From JABDLO01 sp035327565 (GTDB lineage Bacteria; Bacteroidota; Bacteroidia; Chitinophagales; Saprospiraceae), in NCBI GenBank assembly GCA_035327565.1, contig DAOLDB010000018.1:3640-67639 (forward strand): a stretch of DNA of 64,000 bases. Direction: 5' to 3'. A program made the translations under genes and the position numbers. The notes under the pieces were generated by a model. The model was not told the origin of the DNA. It saw only the letters and a program-made list of their open reading frames with translations, and searched no databases. Positions 42,296 to 51,188 of this stretch are shown one piece after another (the first letter of the stretch is position 1; each line of letters begins with the position of its first letter).

Positions 42296-43862
42296 CCTTG
42301 ACAAGATGTACTTTTTTGATCATTGAATAACGCAAAGTCAGAATGGCCGCTATGATCATGATTAATGTCAGAATAATGGTCATCCATGTAGATAAGGTTG
42401 GGATGGTTATGCAACTGCTTCCCTGAAATTCAAATGCACCTATATCTACTCTAAACTCATTAAAAATACGCTCATTTCCATCCAGATCTGTATCTATTCC
42501 GGCAGGCACAAAGGCGTTATTTCCTCGGTCGATTGCAGGGGATAAACAGGTGAGCCTCCAGTCTCCTTCTGAATGTGGAGTAGAAAAATCTGCCGGGCCT
42601 ACAAACAGTGGATTGGTGTCCAAATTGCCTCCTCCGTCTATGCCAAGGCCATCTTCCCAATTTGCTCCACTTCCCTTTGAATTGGCAATGATTGAATGAG
42701 AAATGATGGGTCCATCATCAAATTCTGAAATTGAAATTGATGCGGATAATGTATTATTAACCCCACTGGCATAATTATTCCAAATGATGCTGTTTTGAAT
42801 GATAAAATTTGTTGCGGGGCCAAATATTGCTCCACCTAAGCCACTAGGTGCTGCATTGGTTGAAAATGTGCAGTTGATAATAGAAACGTTGATGGCTGCT
42901 ATATTTACAATGGCTCCTCCGCCACTGCCTGCATGATTTCCAGAAAATGTGCAATTGATAAAATCAGAGCTCCCACCGGTATTGTGCTCAATGGCGCCAC
43001 CACTTCCATTTGTGAAATTACTTCTGAATTCACAATTAATGAATTGTGTTTCGCTGGACGTTGAATAATAAGCGCCTCCTCCATTTTCTGCTCTGTTGCT
43101 GAAAAATCTTGTATTCGATATGACTAAAGGCATCTCAGCTCCACCCGTATTGCCGTACACAATAGCTCCTCCTGATCCATTAGCTGCGTTCCTTTCAAAT
43201 ACACAATCTCTAATGGTGGGAAAGGATATCAAATTAAAAATACCCCCTCCGGCCATTGCAAAGTTGAAAGAAATATTACAGTTGTATACCCCCGGACTTG
43301 ACATTTCTCTCATCAAAATTCCTCCACCGATATCTTGGTTAGACATACCATCTCCATTGGCCCAACCCCCTCTGATAGTAAACCCATCCACAACCCCATT
43401 ATTATCCATTCCGGAAATCGTTATGACATGATAGGCATTGTCTGTAAAATTTGGATTGCTCGTAACTAGAACCATCGGATAGGTATCATCCTCATTCAGG
43501 TCTCCACTTAACACCGTGACATTCAATACCCAGTTACGTTCTTCAAGCATGGATTCTGTACCCTCAAACCCTCCATACAGAGACACTTCTGCACAAATAG
43601 AGAAGGTACTTTCTCTGTCCCCGGGTGTTTGAGAAAGGCCCTGGTCGGGGAAGTAAGTTCCGGCAGCTACCCATATATCAGCTGGGCTGTTCATGCATGC
43701 TTCTTCTAATGCTTTTTGTACGGTTTGAAATGCCATGGCCCAACTTGAACCGTCATTCATATCATTACCATCCGTTTTTACGAAATAAGTTTGTGCTGCA
43801 GAGGTGGATTGCCACATACTAAATGCAATAAGCATTGAAAAGAATACAATTGATTTTTTCAT
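42270..43862 (-). CDS. Exported beta-helix protein with IPTL-type C-terminal anchor
   Basis: A 530-residue surface protein. Signal peptide residues 1-23; the body consists of parallel beta-helix coils with repeated G-G-G-A-I and N-C-x-F/I patterns (about 150-400), as in right-handed beta-helix / choice-of-anchor-Q proteins. The C-terminus has I-P-T-L-S-T-W from residue 487, then a hydrophobic helix (M-T-I-I-L-T-L-I-M-I-I-A-A-I) and a basic tail, the three-part layout of an IPTL-CTERM sorting signal. Such signals are thought to be processed by exosortase-like enzymes; none is encoded here. Ligand or substrate unknown. Confidence 0.82.
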   Translation of the reverse strand: MKKSIVFFSMLIAFSMWQSTSAAQTYFVKTDGNDMNDGSSWAMAFQTVQKALEEACMNSPADIWVAAGTYFPDQGLSQTPGDRESTFSICAEVSLYGGFEGTESMLEERNWVLNVTVLSGDLNEDDTYPMVLVTSNPNFTDNAYHVITISGMDNNGVVDGFTIRGGWANGDGMSNQDIGGGILMREMSSPGVYNCNISFNFAMAGGGIFNLISFPTIRDCVFERNAANGSGGAIVYGNTGGAEMPLVISNTRFFSNRAENGGGAYYSTSSETQFINCEFRSNFTNGSGGAIEHNTGGSSDFINCTFSGNHAGSGGGAIVNIAAINVSIINCTFSTNAAPSGLGGAIFGPATNFIIQNSIIWNNYASGVNNTLSASISISEFDDGPIISHSIIANSKGSGANWEDGLGIDGGGNLDTNPLFVGPADFSTPHSEGDWRLTCLSPAIDRGNNAFVPAGIDTDLDGNERIFNEFRVDIGAFEFQGSSCITIPTLSTWMTIILTLIMIIAAILTLRYSMIKKVHLVKEKIKTPKN

Positions 43863-43979
43863 AGAGGTTAAGAGTAGGTTTATTAAATTGAACTCAATTG
43901 ATCAAATGTAGTGGAAATATTTTTCTCATTATCTTAAAGTGCAATATTGTTTAATAATTAAAAATTGTATCCGCCTGAA

Positions 43980-45683
43980 TTACTTTTGGTAAACCACTTT
44001 TCCACCTACTATTGTAAAAGAAATTTCAGATCCAAGCCAATCTGAAGGAGGAGTGGTAAAAAGGTCTGTATCAATTACGGTGATATCAGCCAGCATTCCG
44101 GGTTGAATGATTCCTTTCTTATGTTCTTCAAATGCACCAAAAGCTGATCCAATGGTATAGGCTTTTAATGCTTTCTCCAACGTTATTTTTTGTTCGGGAA
44201 ACCAACCCTCTTCCGGCGTGCCGAGTATGGTTTGACGGGTTACTGCAGCAAACAGTCCTGTCATAGGATTGATAGGGTAATATGAGGCATTAGTGCCGGG
44301 CCAGTCTGATCCAAAAGAAAGGACTGCTCCCAATTCATCCAAAGTTTTGAAAGCATAGGCGCCCTGACATCGCTCATATCCAATTCTTTCTTCCATCCAT
44401 CGCATATCATCGGTAACATGATAAGGTTGTACTTCAGCGATCAGGTCAAGCCCTTCGATTCGTATGAAATCCTCTGGCGCAATCACCTGAGCATGTACCA
44501 AACGCAATCTCCTGTCTTTCAGTCCATTGATCGCTATCAGGGTATCAGCTATATCAAAGAAAATGGCATTGGCTCTATCACCTATTGCATGAATTCTCAT
44601 TTGAATGTTTGCACTATCGGCAGAAAGAATCATTTGTTTAAAAGTTGGCATGTTTTCTGAAAACTCTCTCCAGGAGCCCCGCCAGTTTCTGTTTTCCAAT
44701 ACATTGTCGCTGTAGGGTTGATAAAACAATGCCGTACGACCTCCCATGATCCCATCAATGTGTGTCTTTAGGGTTCCGAAACTTATCCAATCATCTCCTG
44801 CAGGCTGTAATTGCCCCTCATCATTTTCAGAAATGATCCACCCTTTTTCAATCATTGCTTTATATTCTGAAAGTCTGGATGGAGAAAAGTTGACCCTCAC
44901 AGTCAATTCACCTTTTTCCTTTAAATGTCTGTACACATCCAATTGATCGGGTCTGGACATATCCTGGACAGTGGTAACGCCCCATTTCCGGCATTCTTCC
45001 AATGCACGGCGCGTTTCCGCCAATCTCCTTTCGAAAGATTTTTCAGGAATTTTTCTCCATGCTTCCAACAGTTCTTCACCGGTAAGCAGTCCTGATTCAG
45101 AATCTATTCCAAGCCATTTCAGGGCAGTTGCATTGGCAAGTCCTTCTGTCCTGTCAAAGCGGTTGATCAATACCGGATAATCGGTCGTAAAATCATCAAT
45201 CATATTCCTGTGTGGTACAAATATTTCTTTTGTTCCGAAACTGCCTTCAGAACCCACGCCCCATGCTTCATATGCGCCCCAGTCACCGCGGGTTATCCAA
45301 CTTCCTTTAGGCAATCGGTTGATGGTCTCTTTCATCTTAATGATTAAATTCTCACGGTCATTTACATCCAGCAAATTAATACCCAACAATAAGGATCCTG
45401 CAGATTCGAAATGCACATGAGAATCATTAAATCCTGGTACAGTTAACTGTCCCTCCAAATCAATCACCCGGTCGGCTTTTGGTATTGGGTCGCCGTTTTG
45501 GCCCACAGAAATGATTCTATCATCTTTAATCAAAATCCAGAAAGCCCATTCCTTGTTTTCGTCACCAGTCCAAACTTTACCGTTTTTCAATAACAGGGTG
45601 CCTCCTTTTTCTTGTTCTGACCGGCAACCCAAAGTTACGGTCAATAGAAATGTAAAATATAAGCAGGTTCGTATCATGTTCAT
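43980..45683 (-). CDS. Amidohydrolase lipoprotein (YtcJ-like)
   Basis: A 567-residue metal-dependent amidohydrolase of the YtcJ/DUF6282-type subgroup. Lipobox T-L-G-C at about residue 20 indicates a lipoprotein. The metal-binding H-x-H is in F-N-D-S-H-V-H-F, other ligands lie in R-I-H-A-I-G-D-R-A and L-V-H-A-Q-V-I, and the conserved S-F-G-S-D-W-P-G holds the catalytic Asp. Substrates of this subgroup vary (N-acyl or carbamoyl groups). It lies 3 bases after another exported amidohydrolase gene. Confidence 0.85.
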   Translation of the reverse strand: MNMIRTCLYFTFLLTVTLGCRSEQEKGGTLLLKNGKVWTGDENKEWAFWILIKDDRIISVGQNGDPIPKADRVIDLEGQLTVPGFNDSHVHFESAGSLLLGINLLDVNDRENLIIKMKETINRLPKGSWITRGDWGAYEAWGVGSEGSFGTKEIFVPHRNMIDDFTTDYPVLINRFDRTEGLANATALKWLGIDSESGLLTGEELLEAWRKIPEKSFERRLAETRRALEECRKWGVTTVQDMSRPDQLDVYRHLKEKGELTVRVNFSPSRLSEYKAMIEKGWIISENDEGQLQPAGDDWISFGTLKTHIDGIMGGRTALFYQPYSDNVLENRNWRGSWREFSENMPTFKQMILSADSANIQMRIHAIGDRANAIFFDIADTLIAINGLKDRRLRLVHAQVIAPEDFIRIEGLDLIAEVQPYHVTDDMRWMEERIGYERCQGAYAFKTLDELGAVLSFGSDWPGTNASYYPINPMTGLFAAVTRQTILGTPEEGWFPEQKITLEKALKAYTIGSAFGAFEEHKKGIIQPGMLADITVIDTDLFTTPPSDWLGSEISFTIVGGKVVYQK

Positions 45684-45686
45684 TCC

Positions 45687-47042
45687 TTATTCACTTAAGT
45701 GTCTTTGCTTGATTATTTCCAGTTCTTTATCCAGAAACGCTCTATCGAGCCATTGACCTTGAATCATAACGGCTTCTGGTCTTTTCAATACATGATGATT
45801 TTCAAGTGGATTACCTTTTAAAAGGATGATGTCTGCATCCGCCCCTATTACTATTTTCCCATACACATCTTCCTGACCAAAGAACCGGGCTGGGTGAATA
45901 GTACCAGATCGCAGTACTTCTTTAATAGGAATTCCGGCATCCAGCATGGCTTCGATTTCATGATGTATGGAAAACCCAGGCACATTCATTACCTGAGGGC
46001 TGTCAGAACCTAAAAGTAAAGGGGCTCCGGAATTATACAATGCACGAAGGATAGAATTTCTAAGCTGGATGAATTCATGATATTGATTGGCATCATAATT
46101 TTGACTTCCGGTGAGCATTTCCTTATTATTTACCCAGCTGTAACGCAGCCTGGCGGGGATATAGGCCATTTCATCTTCGCGAATCATATCAGAAGCAGGT
46201 ACCGGTGAAAACCATCGGGTAAAAAGACTCATAGTGGGAACCTGCCAGATTTTGCGTTCCGCTGAATGACGTGCCAGTTCAGGAATCAGCTCTCTGTCAA
46301 CGATTCCTGTAAACTGATACCCGAAAAAGCCCCCCTGACCGGTCAGCTCTTCATCCAATACAAGCGCCTCAATATATCCGTCCAAATGGTCAATGGACCA
46401 ATAACCAAAATCAATGGCACGCCGTACACCTACATCTACAGGTACATGTCCTGCAAACCGAATGCTCGATTGGATGGCTGTATTGACAACTTCCTTGAAG
46501 ACATCAAGCCTGATCCCTGGATGTATTTTCAGGAAATCATATCCTTCGGAAGCATATTGCTGTACATTTCTTTTGGCATCCTCTTTTGTGGGAATACTGT
46601 TTCCATTCAGCGAAGGGCTGGAGGTATAAATTCTTGGAGATAGAATTTTGCCTTTTTCGACTTCTTTTTTTAATTCCAGATGATAAGGTTGCCCCAACAT
46701 ACCCCGGATCAGCGTCACTCCATTGGCCAGATACAAAAACAAAGTTTCACGGACGTATGTATCATCATCGTCCTGGGGTACTGGAATATGGGCATGCATT
46801 TCGCTTAGGCCAGGCATCAGATATAATCCTTTCCCATCTACAATCCGGGTGCCCGGATCAGAGGGAAATTCAACGGTGGGAAAAATAGCCAAAATTTTTC
46901 CGTCATTAATGATGACATCCTGGTTTGAAATGATTTTGCCCTCTTCCAATGAAAGGATTGACACATCCTTGATATGAATAATCAATTGGCTTTGGATAGT
47001 AATCCAAAAAGATGCCAAAATGCATGTAAGTATTATTTTCAT
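45687..47042 (-). CDS. Exported amidohydrolase family protein
   Basis: A 451-residue amidohydrolase (imidazolonepropionase/prolidase-like subgroup). The frame is open 20 codons further up; the ATG at 47042 gives a signal peptide (M-K-I-I-L-T-C-I-L-A-S-F-W). Metal ligands are in M-S-E-M-H-A-H-I-P, the region F-A-G-H-V-P and D-H-L-D-G, and the catalytic Asp in L-L-L-G-S-D-S-P-Q. A further composite domain closes the protein (I-V-I-G-A-D-A-D-I-I-L-L). It is followed after 3 bases by the YtcJ-like gene, so the two probably share a catabolic role in the periplasm, perhaps on peptides or amides. Confidence 0.82.
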   Translation of the reverse strand: MKIILTCILASFWITIQSQLIIHIKDVSILSLEEGKIISNQDVIINDGKILAIFPTVEFPSDPGTRIVDGKGLYLMPGLSEMHAHIPVPQDDDDTYVRETLFLYLANGVTLIRGMLGQPYHLELKKEVEKGKILSPRIYTSSPSLNGNSIPTKEDAKRNVQQYASEGYDFLKIHPGIRLDVFKEVVNTAIQSSIRFAGHVPVDVGVRRAIDFGYWSIDHLDGYIEALVLDEELTGQGGFFGYQFTGIVDRELIPELARHSAERKIWQVPTMSLFTRWFSPVPASDMIREDEMAYIPARLRYSWVNNKEMLTGSQNYDANQYHEFIQLRNSILRALYNSGAPLLLGSDSPQVMNVPGFSIHHEIEAMLDAGIPIKEVLRSGTIHPARFFGQEDVYGKIVIGADADIILLKGNPLENHHVLKRPEAVMIQGQWLDRAFLDKELEIIKQRHLSE

Positions 47043-47375
47043 GTTGATTTGTATTCGGCTGAATATAAAAAAATCATTTGTAATATTGGAATTTTTATGC
47101 AAAAATGTGATGATGTGCTGTAGTAAAGGTTGTCGCTATATATTATATTTTATTCACAGAATGCTTTGACTCTGAATATGTTTTTTAATAAATGTATAGT
47201 ATTCGATAAAATGTGAGTTGCCCTGTTGATATAGAGTGGCTGTAAAACAATAATCACATCGCAATTTTCATTAATATATCATTTTATTATTAATTTTATG
47301 CGCCAACAATACTTGTATGTCGCCGCCCATCGTTTTTGTTGTTATTTATAAACCCGCTTTAAAAATATAATAAAA
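47043..47375. other. 333-bp divergent intergenic region
   Basis: Lies between the amidohydrolase pair (minus) and the ExbB operon (plus), so it must hold both promoters. I see no perfect TAnnTTTG box and no long palindrome. Confidence 0.35.
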
Positions 47376-48059
47376 TTGTCAATGTTCAGTTTATTTCAAA
47401 ATCCGGTTGCAGCCGAAGAGACAGTGAGAGAAAATATTATTGATCTGATAGCAAAGGGAGGCCCTGTTGGTATTGTGATCGTAGCCATTTTGTTGGTATT
47501 ATCTATCATTGCTTTGTACATTTTCATCGAAAGATGGCTCACCATAAAAAGGGCAGGAAAAATTGATGAAAATTTTATTAACAATATAAGGGCATCCGTC
47601 ATGGCCGGTAATATTGAAGGAGCCAAAGCACTTTGCCGCAATACGGACTCCCCGGTTGCGCGCATGGTTGAAAAAGGAATTATGCGGATTGGAAAGCCTC
47701 TCAGAGACATCGATGCTTCTATTGAAAATGTAGGTAATCTTGAAATATTTAAACTTGAGAAAAATCTTTCGACCCTCGCCTCTATCGCAGGAGCAGCTCC
47801 AATGATAGGATTTTTTGGCACAGTAACCGGTATGATCCAAGCTTTCTATAAAATGGCATCGGAACAAAATGTTACACCTGATGTGCTCGCAGGCGGAATT
47901 TATCAGGCCTTGATTACAACTGCGTTTGGGTTGTTTATCGGTATCATCGCTTTTGTTTGTTATAATCTATTGGTTGCCAATGTAGAAAAAGTAGTCTTCA
48001 AAATGGAAAGAACAACTGTTGAGTTTATGGATCTTCTCCAGGAGCCTTCTTCAATATAA
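47376..48059 (+). CDS. exbB: MotA/TolQ/ExbB proton channel protein
   Basis: A 227-residue inner-membrane protein with three helices (about residues 25-48, 135-155, 180-205) and the family's conserved long cytoplasmic loop. T-L-A-S-I-A-G-A-A-P-M-I-G-F-F-G-T-V-T-G-M-I and G-I-Y-Q-A-L-I-T-T-A-F-G-L are the ExbB/TolQ signatures. It forms the proton channel that powers TonB- or Tol-type transducers. First gene of a four-gene operon. Confidence 0.92.
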   Translation: MSMFSLFQNPVAAEETVRENIIDLIAKGGPVGIVIVAILLVLSIIALYIFIERWLTIKRAGKIDENFINNIRASVMAGNIEGAKALCRNTDSPVARMVEKGIMRIGKPLRDIDASIENVGNLEIFKLEKNLSTLASIAGAAPMIGFFGTVTGMIQAFYKMASEQNVTPDVLAGGIYQALITTAFGLFIGIIAFVCYNLLVANVEKVVFKMERTTVEFMDLLQEPSSI

Positions 48060-48128
48060 TGGATAGAGGGATTTTGATCCATTTGAAAGGATACATTCGA
48101 TTGAATATTAACTGATCAGATTAGTGCT

Positions 48129-48521
48129 ATGAAAAAAAGGAATAAGGTAAGTGCGGAGTTTTCCATGTCTTCATTAACGGACATTATTTTTTTATTACTT
48201 ATCTTTTTTATGTTGACTTCCTCTTTGGTTCAAATCAATATGGAATTGCCCAAGTCTGAGTCTAAAACTGTTGCGCCAACTGATTTAGCAGTGATGATTC
48301 GTAAAGATGGGTCAGTTACCGTCAATGGAAAAAGGACAACCAATGCAGATCTTTCAAAAAGAATTGCTTATGAGATCAGACAACAAACCAACAGGGAAAA
48401 TGCTACTATTAATATCATACCGGAGACAGGAACAGAGTGGCAGGAAGTGTTCAGAGTTATGAAGATTGCCAGTTCTCTTGATGTAAAAGCCATTATTTCC
48501 ACTCAACCCCCAAAAGGATAG
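48129..48521 (+). CDS. exbD: ExbD/TolR family biopolymer transporter
   Basis: A 130-residue protein with a short cytoplasmic N-terminus, one helix (about residues 18-34, I-I-F-L-L-L-I-F-F-M-L-T-S-S) preceded by the conserved S-L-T-D, whose Asp carries protons, and a periplasmic domain. It pairs with the ExbB upstream. A paralogue follows after 7 bases. Two ExbD proteins per operon are common in Bacteroidota. Confidence 0.92.
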   Translation: MKKRNKVSAEFSMSSLTDIIFLLLIFFMLTSSLVQINMELPKSESKTVAPTDLAVMIRKDGSVTVNGKRTTNADLSKRIAYEIRQQTNRENATINIIPETGTEWQEVFRVMKIASSLDVKAIISTQPPKG

Positions 48522-48528
48522 AAAATAT

Positions 48529-48924
48529 ATGGGTATTAAAAAGAGAAATAAAGTCAGCGCTACTTTCAATATGTCATCACTCACTGATATTATATTCCTA
48601 TTGTTGATATTTTTTATGTTGACATCCTCCTTAGTGACACCCAATGCACTCAATCTTCAATTGCCGGGAAAACGTGCTTCCACTTCCACTTCTACTGCCA
48701 AAACCAATACGGTGCGTATTGACAGGGCTGGAATTTTTTATTATAATGATGCCAGGATCAACATCTCGGCTCTGTCCCGGGAGTTAAAAGTGTTGAAGGA
48801 TAGAGATAAAAATGCTTCTATTATCATAAGAACTTCTCCAAGGGCATCGGTTGATCATGTAGTTGCAGTAATGGATCTTGCATGGAGATACCAGCTAACG
48901 GCGGTTGTAGATGAAACTGATTAA
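48529..48924 (+). CDS. exbD: Second ExbD/TolR family protein
   Basis: A 131-residue ExbD paralogue with almost the same first 40 residues as its upstream neighbour (K-R-N-K-V-S-A, S-L-T-D-I-I-F-L-L-L-I-F-F-M-L-T-S-S-L-V) but a different periplasmic domain (rich in Ser/Thr after the helix, then V-R-I-D-R-A-G-I-F). The conserved Asp is present. Likely forms a mixed complex with ExbB and the first ExbD. Confidence 0.92.
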   Translation: MGIKKRNKVSATFNMSSLTDIIFLLLIFFMLTSSLVTPNALNLQLPGKRASTSTSTAKTNTVRIDRAGIFYYNDARINISALSRELKVLKDRDKNASIIIRTSPRASVDHVVAVMDLAWRYQLTAVVDETD

Positions 48925-48997
48925 GGTAGTTTTGGTGTTGTTAAATGTAGTTCTGAGAAGAACACAGCAAGTAATATAAAAAGACAAACTACACCCT

Positions 48998-49861
48998 ATG
49001 GAAGATTTTACACTGCAGGGAGAGGAAAGAAACAGGCAAATCGGTTGGATAGCCAGTGTAGTCCTGCATTTATTAATCTTTCTTGTTTTCTTTCTGAATT
49101 TATTTACCCATCAATTTCCACCACCGGGACAAAGAGGAATTTTAATCAATTTTGGGCAGGTGGATGTAGGAAGCGATGACTTGTTTGAGGATTCCTGGAT
49201 GGGGCAGGATGAAGTGACGCTTGAAGATCCGGATCCTGTTCCTGTAGAGAAATCCTCCCCGGCAGCTGCTCCTGAACAAGCCAAAGAGGATCAGGAAGAG
49301 ATTAAACAGGTAACAGAGAAAATCAGTCCTGTTTCAGCCAGAGAAAAGCAGGAAACAACTACTATGCCAACTGAAAAAGAAATTCGAGAAGAAAGGGAAA
49401 GACTCCTTAGGGAGGAAGAAGCGAGAAAAAGGGCAGAAGAGGAAAAAAGGAAGCAAGAATTGGAGGAGCAAAAGCGAAAATTTGGACAAATACTTTCAGG
49501 AGGAGAAAGAGCAGGTGAACAGTCTGGAGATCGCGGGGAGACTACCGGTGATCCTGACCAGTCAGTATTAGACCATCTGGCAAGAGGGGCAGGTAATATC
49601 GGTGGAGGACTAACTGATCGTAAAGTTCTCTTCGAACCATCCATTGAAGACCGTTCTCAAAAGACAGGAACTGTGGTTATCTCTATATGTGTAAATAGCA
49701 GGGGGGATGTTGTTTCACAAAGATTTACTCAGAGAGGGTCTACCACTACCGACAAACAACTGGTGGATTTATCCCTTGATACAGCATCGAAATACCGGTT
49801 TGAAAGAGGCGCTCTTGCAGAGCAATGCGGAACGGTTACTTTTGTCTTTAGGGTCAGATAA
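48998..49861 (+). CDS. tonB: TonB-like energy transducer
   Basis: A 287-residue protein with a cytoplasmic stub, one membrane helix (about residues 14-33, I-A-S-V-V-L-H-L-L-I-F-L-V-F-F), a long Glu/Lys/Arg- and Pro-containing periplasmic linker (about 75-175) and a TonB C-terminal domain (T-G-T-V-V-I-S-I-C-V-N-S-R-G-D-V, then Y-R-F-E-R-G and V-T-F-V-F-R-V). The linker is charged and helical rather than the classical Pro-rich spacer. It ends the exbB-exbD-exbD-tonB operon and would energise TonB-dependent receptors. Confidence 0.88.
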   Translation: MEDFTLQGEERNRQIGWIASVVLHLLIFLVFFLNLFTHQFPPPGQRGILINFGQVDVGSDDLFEDSWMGQDEVTLEDPDPVPVEKSSPAAAPEQAKEDQEEIKQVTEKISPVSAREKQETTTMPTEKEIREERERLLREEEARKRAEEEKRKQELEEQKRKFGQILSGGERAGEQSGDRGETTGDPDQSVLDHLARGAGNIGGGLTDRKVLFEPSIEDRSQKTGTVVISICVNSRGDVVSQRFTQRGSTTTDKQLVDLSLDTASKYRFERGALAEQCGTVTFVFRVR

Positions 49862-49886
49862 AATTCATGTCCGGATCAAATACTTA

Positions 49887-51047
49887 TCAATATCCTCTGT
49901 AATATTGCCAGACTTGCCTGCTAAATCCTTTGGTAAATGGTAACAATGGAAGAGAGGAAAAAATGGAAATTTCTTCGCCTAAAGTCGTTGTGCCATCCAG
50001 AAAAGATAAAACATTCATAATTTTATTTGTTGAAAACAGAATATCAAATATGTTTTCTCCGGATTGGCCTTGTTTTAAAAATACATCCAATAATGTTCTG
50101 TCGTAGAAATAATATTTATTAAGGAAGAAAGAATCAGATTGACCTTTAATTGATCCTGACTCAAAGGATTCAGCGATAAAAGAAGCATGTGTTAGCATTC
50201 GTTTAAAAGCATAGCCCGATGAAGGTTTTACAGCGCCTCCACCGGTACCTATATGTATAATTCTGCGAGAATTATGTTTCCAGAAAGGATAGGTGGTCAT
50301 GGGGATAATACCAACTTCTTCTTCAATGATCTGGTATTGATCAATTTGAAGATATTGGGTAATATAGTCTCTGATTATGGGATCATATTCTTCAGATTTA
50401 AGTGGTTCACCGGAAAATATTGCAATTTCAACCAATGCCTGGTGATTACTCAATGGCAGTACATAAAAAAACCGGATCTCTTCACACTGTGGAATTCGAA
50501 AATCCATAAAAATCGCTGAAGTTGCATTAAAAGCAGGATTAAGGGTTTCAATAAACCAACCTTTAAAATGTTGAGCTACCTGAAGTTGGGGTTCGCTTCG
50601 CCAATTATTTCCTGGAAAACTTTTAAAAACCCAACGCCCATAATATTGCCCTTTTTCGGTGTTCACTTCTACAAGGTCGGCTATCTCGATAATAGAGTGA
50701 ATTTCAGCACTGATCCAGGATATATTAGGGGATCCATCAATCAATTGATGAATATACTGGTAGAATGGCCCAGAGCGCAACATTTTATATCTGTATGGTG
50801 ATAGGTCAAATTGCAGGCTGGATTTTTTACTGTAAAATTCGAAGTAGGTAAAAGTATTTGACAATAAATGATCAAAGTAGCGATCTTCTTTATCCCAAAA
50901 ACACCATGTTCGATCATTAGAGTTTTTGTTTTCTTTTTCAATAACTAATACACTCAGATGAGATAAATTCCTGCTAATCAACTCCCGGGTCAGAAGCATT
51001 CCGGATGCACCTCCACCACAAATAATGATGTCGTAAGATTTTCCCAT
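49887..51047 (-). CDS. crtY: Lycopene beta-cyclase family flavoprotein
   Basis: A 386-residue FAD-dependent lycopene cyclase. N-terminal dinucleotide-binding motif I-I-I-C-G-G-G-A-S-G-M-L-L, then R-T-W-C-F-W near residue 46, the F-M-D-F-R segment typical of CrtY, and I-P-M-T-T-Y-P-F-W and H-I-G-T-G-G-G-A-V-K-P-S-S-G-Y-A-F near residues 248-285. It makes beta-rings on lycopene, giving yellow-orange carotenoids. No other carotenoid gene lies nearby. Convergent with the tonB operon. Confidence 0.88.
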   Translation of the reverse strand: MGKSYDIIICGGGASGMLLTRELISRNLSHLSVLVIEKENKNSNDRTWCFWDKEDRYFDHLLSNTFTYFEFYSKKSSLQFDLSPYRYKMLRSGPFYQYIHQLIDGSPNISWISAEIHSIIEIADLVEVNTEKGQYYGRWVFKSFPGNNWRSEPQLQVAQHFKGWFIETLNPAFNATSAIFMDFRIPQCEEIRFFYVLPLSNHQALVEIAIFSGEPLKSEEYDPIIRDYITQYLQIDQYQIIEEEVGIIPMTTYPFWKHNSRRIIHIGTGGGAVKPSSGYAFKRMLTHASFIAESFESGSIKGQSDSFFLNKYYFYDRTLLDVFLKQGQSGENIFDILFSTNKIMNVLSFLDGTTTLGEEISIFSSLPLLPFTKGFSRQVWQYYRGY

Positions 51048-51188
51048 AAAACTGGCGAAAGATACTTATATTTCGGTATTTACAATGAAATGATAGGTAT
51101 AACATAATGGTTCCAAATCACTTTGTAAAAAACATGTAAAACTCCATAATATTTTCATTTTCAATATCATGATTGAAATATTTGCCAT

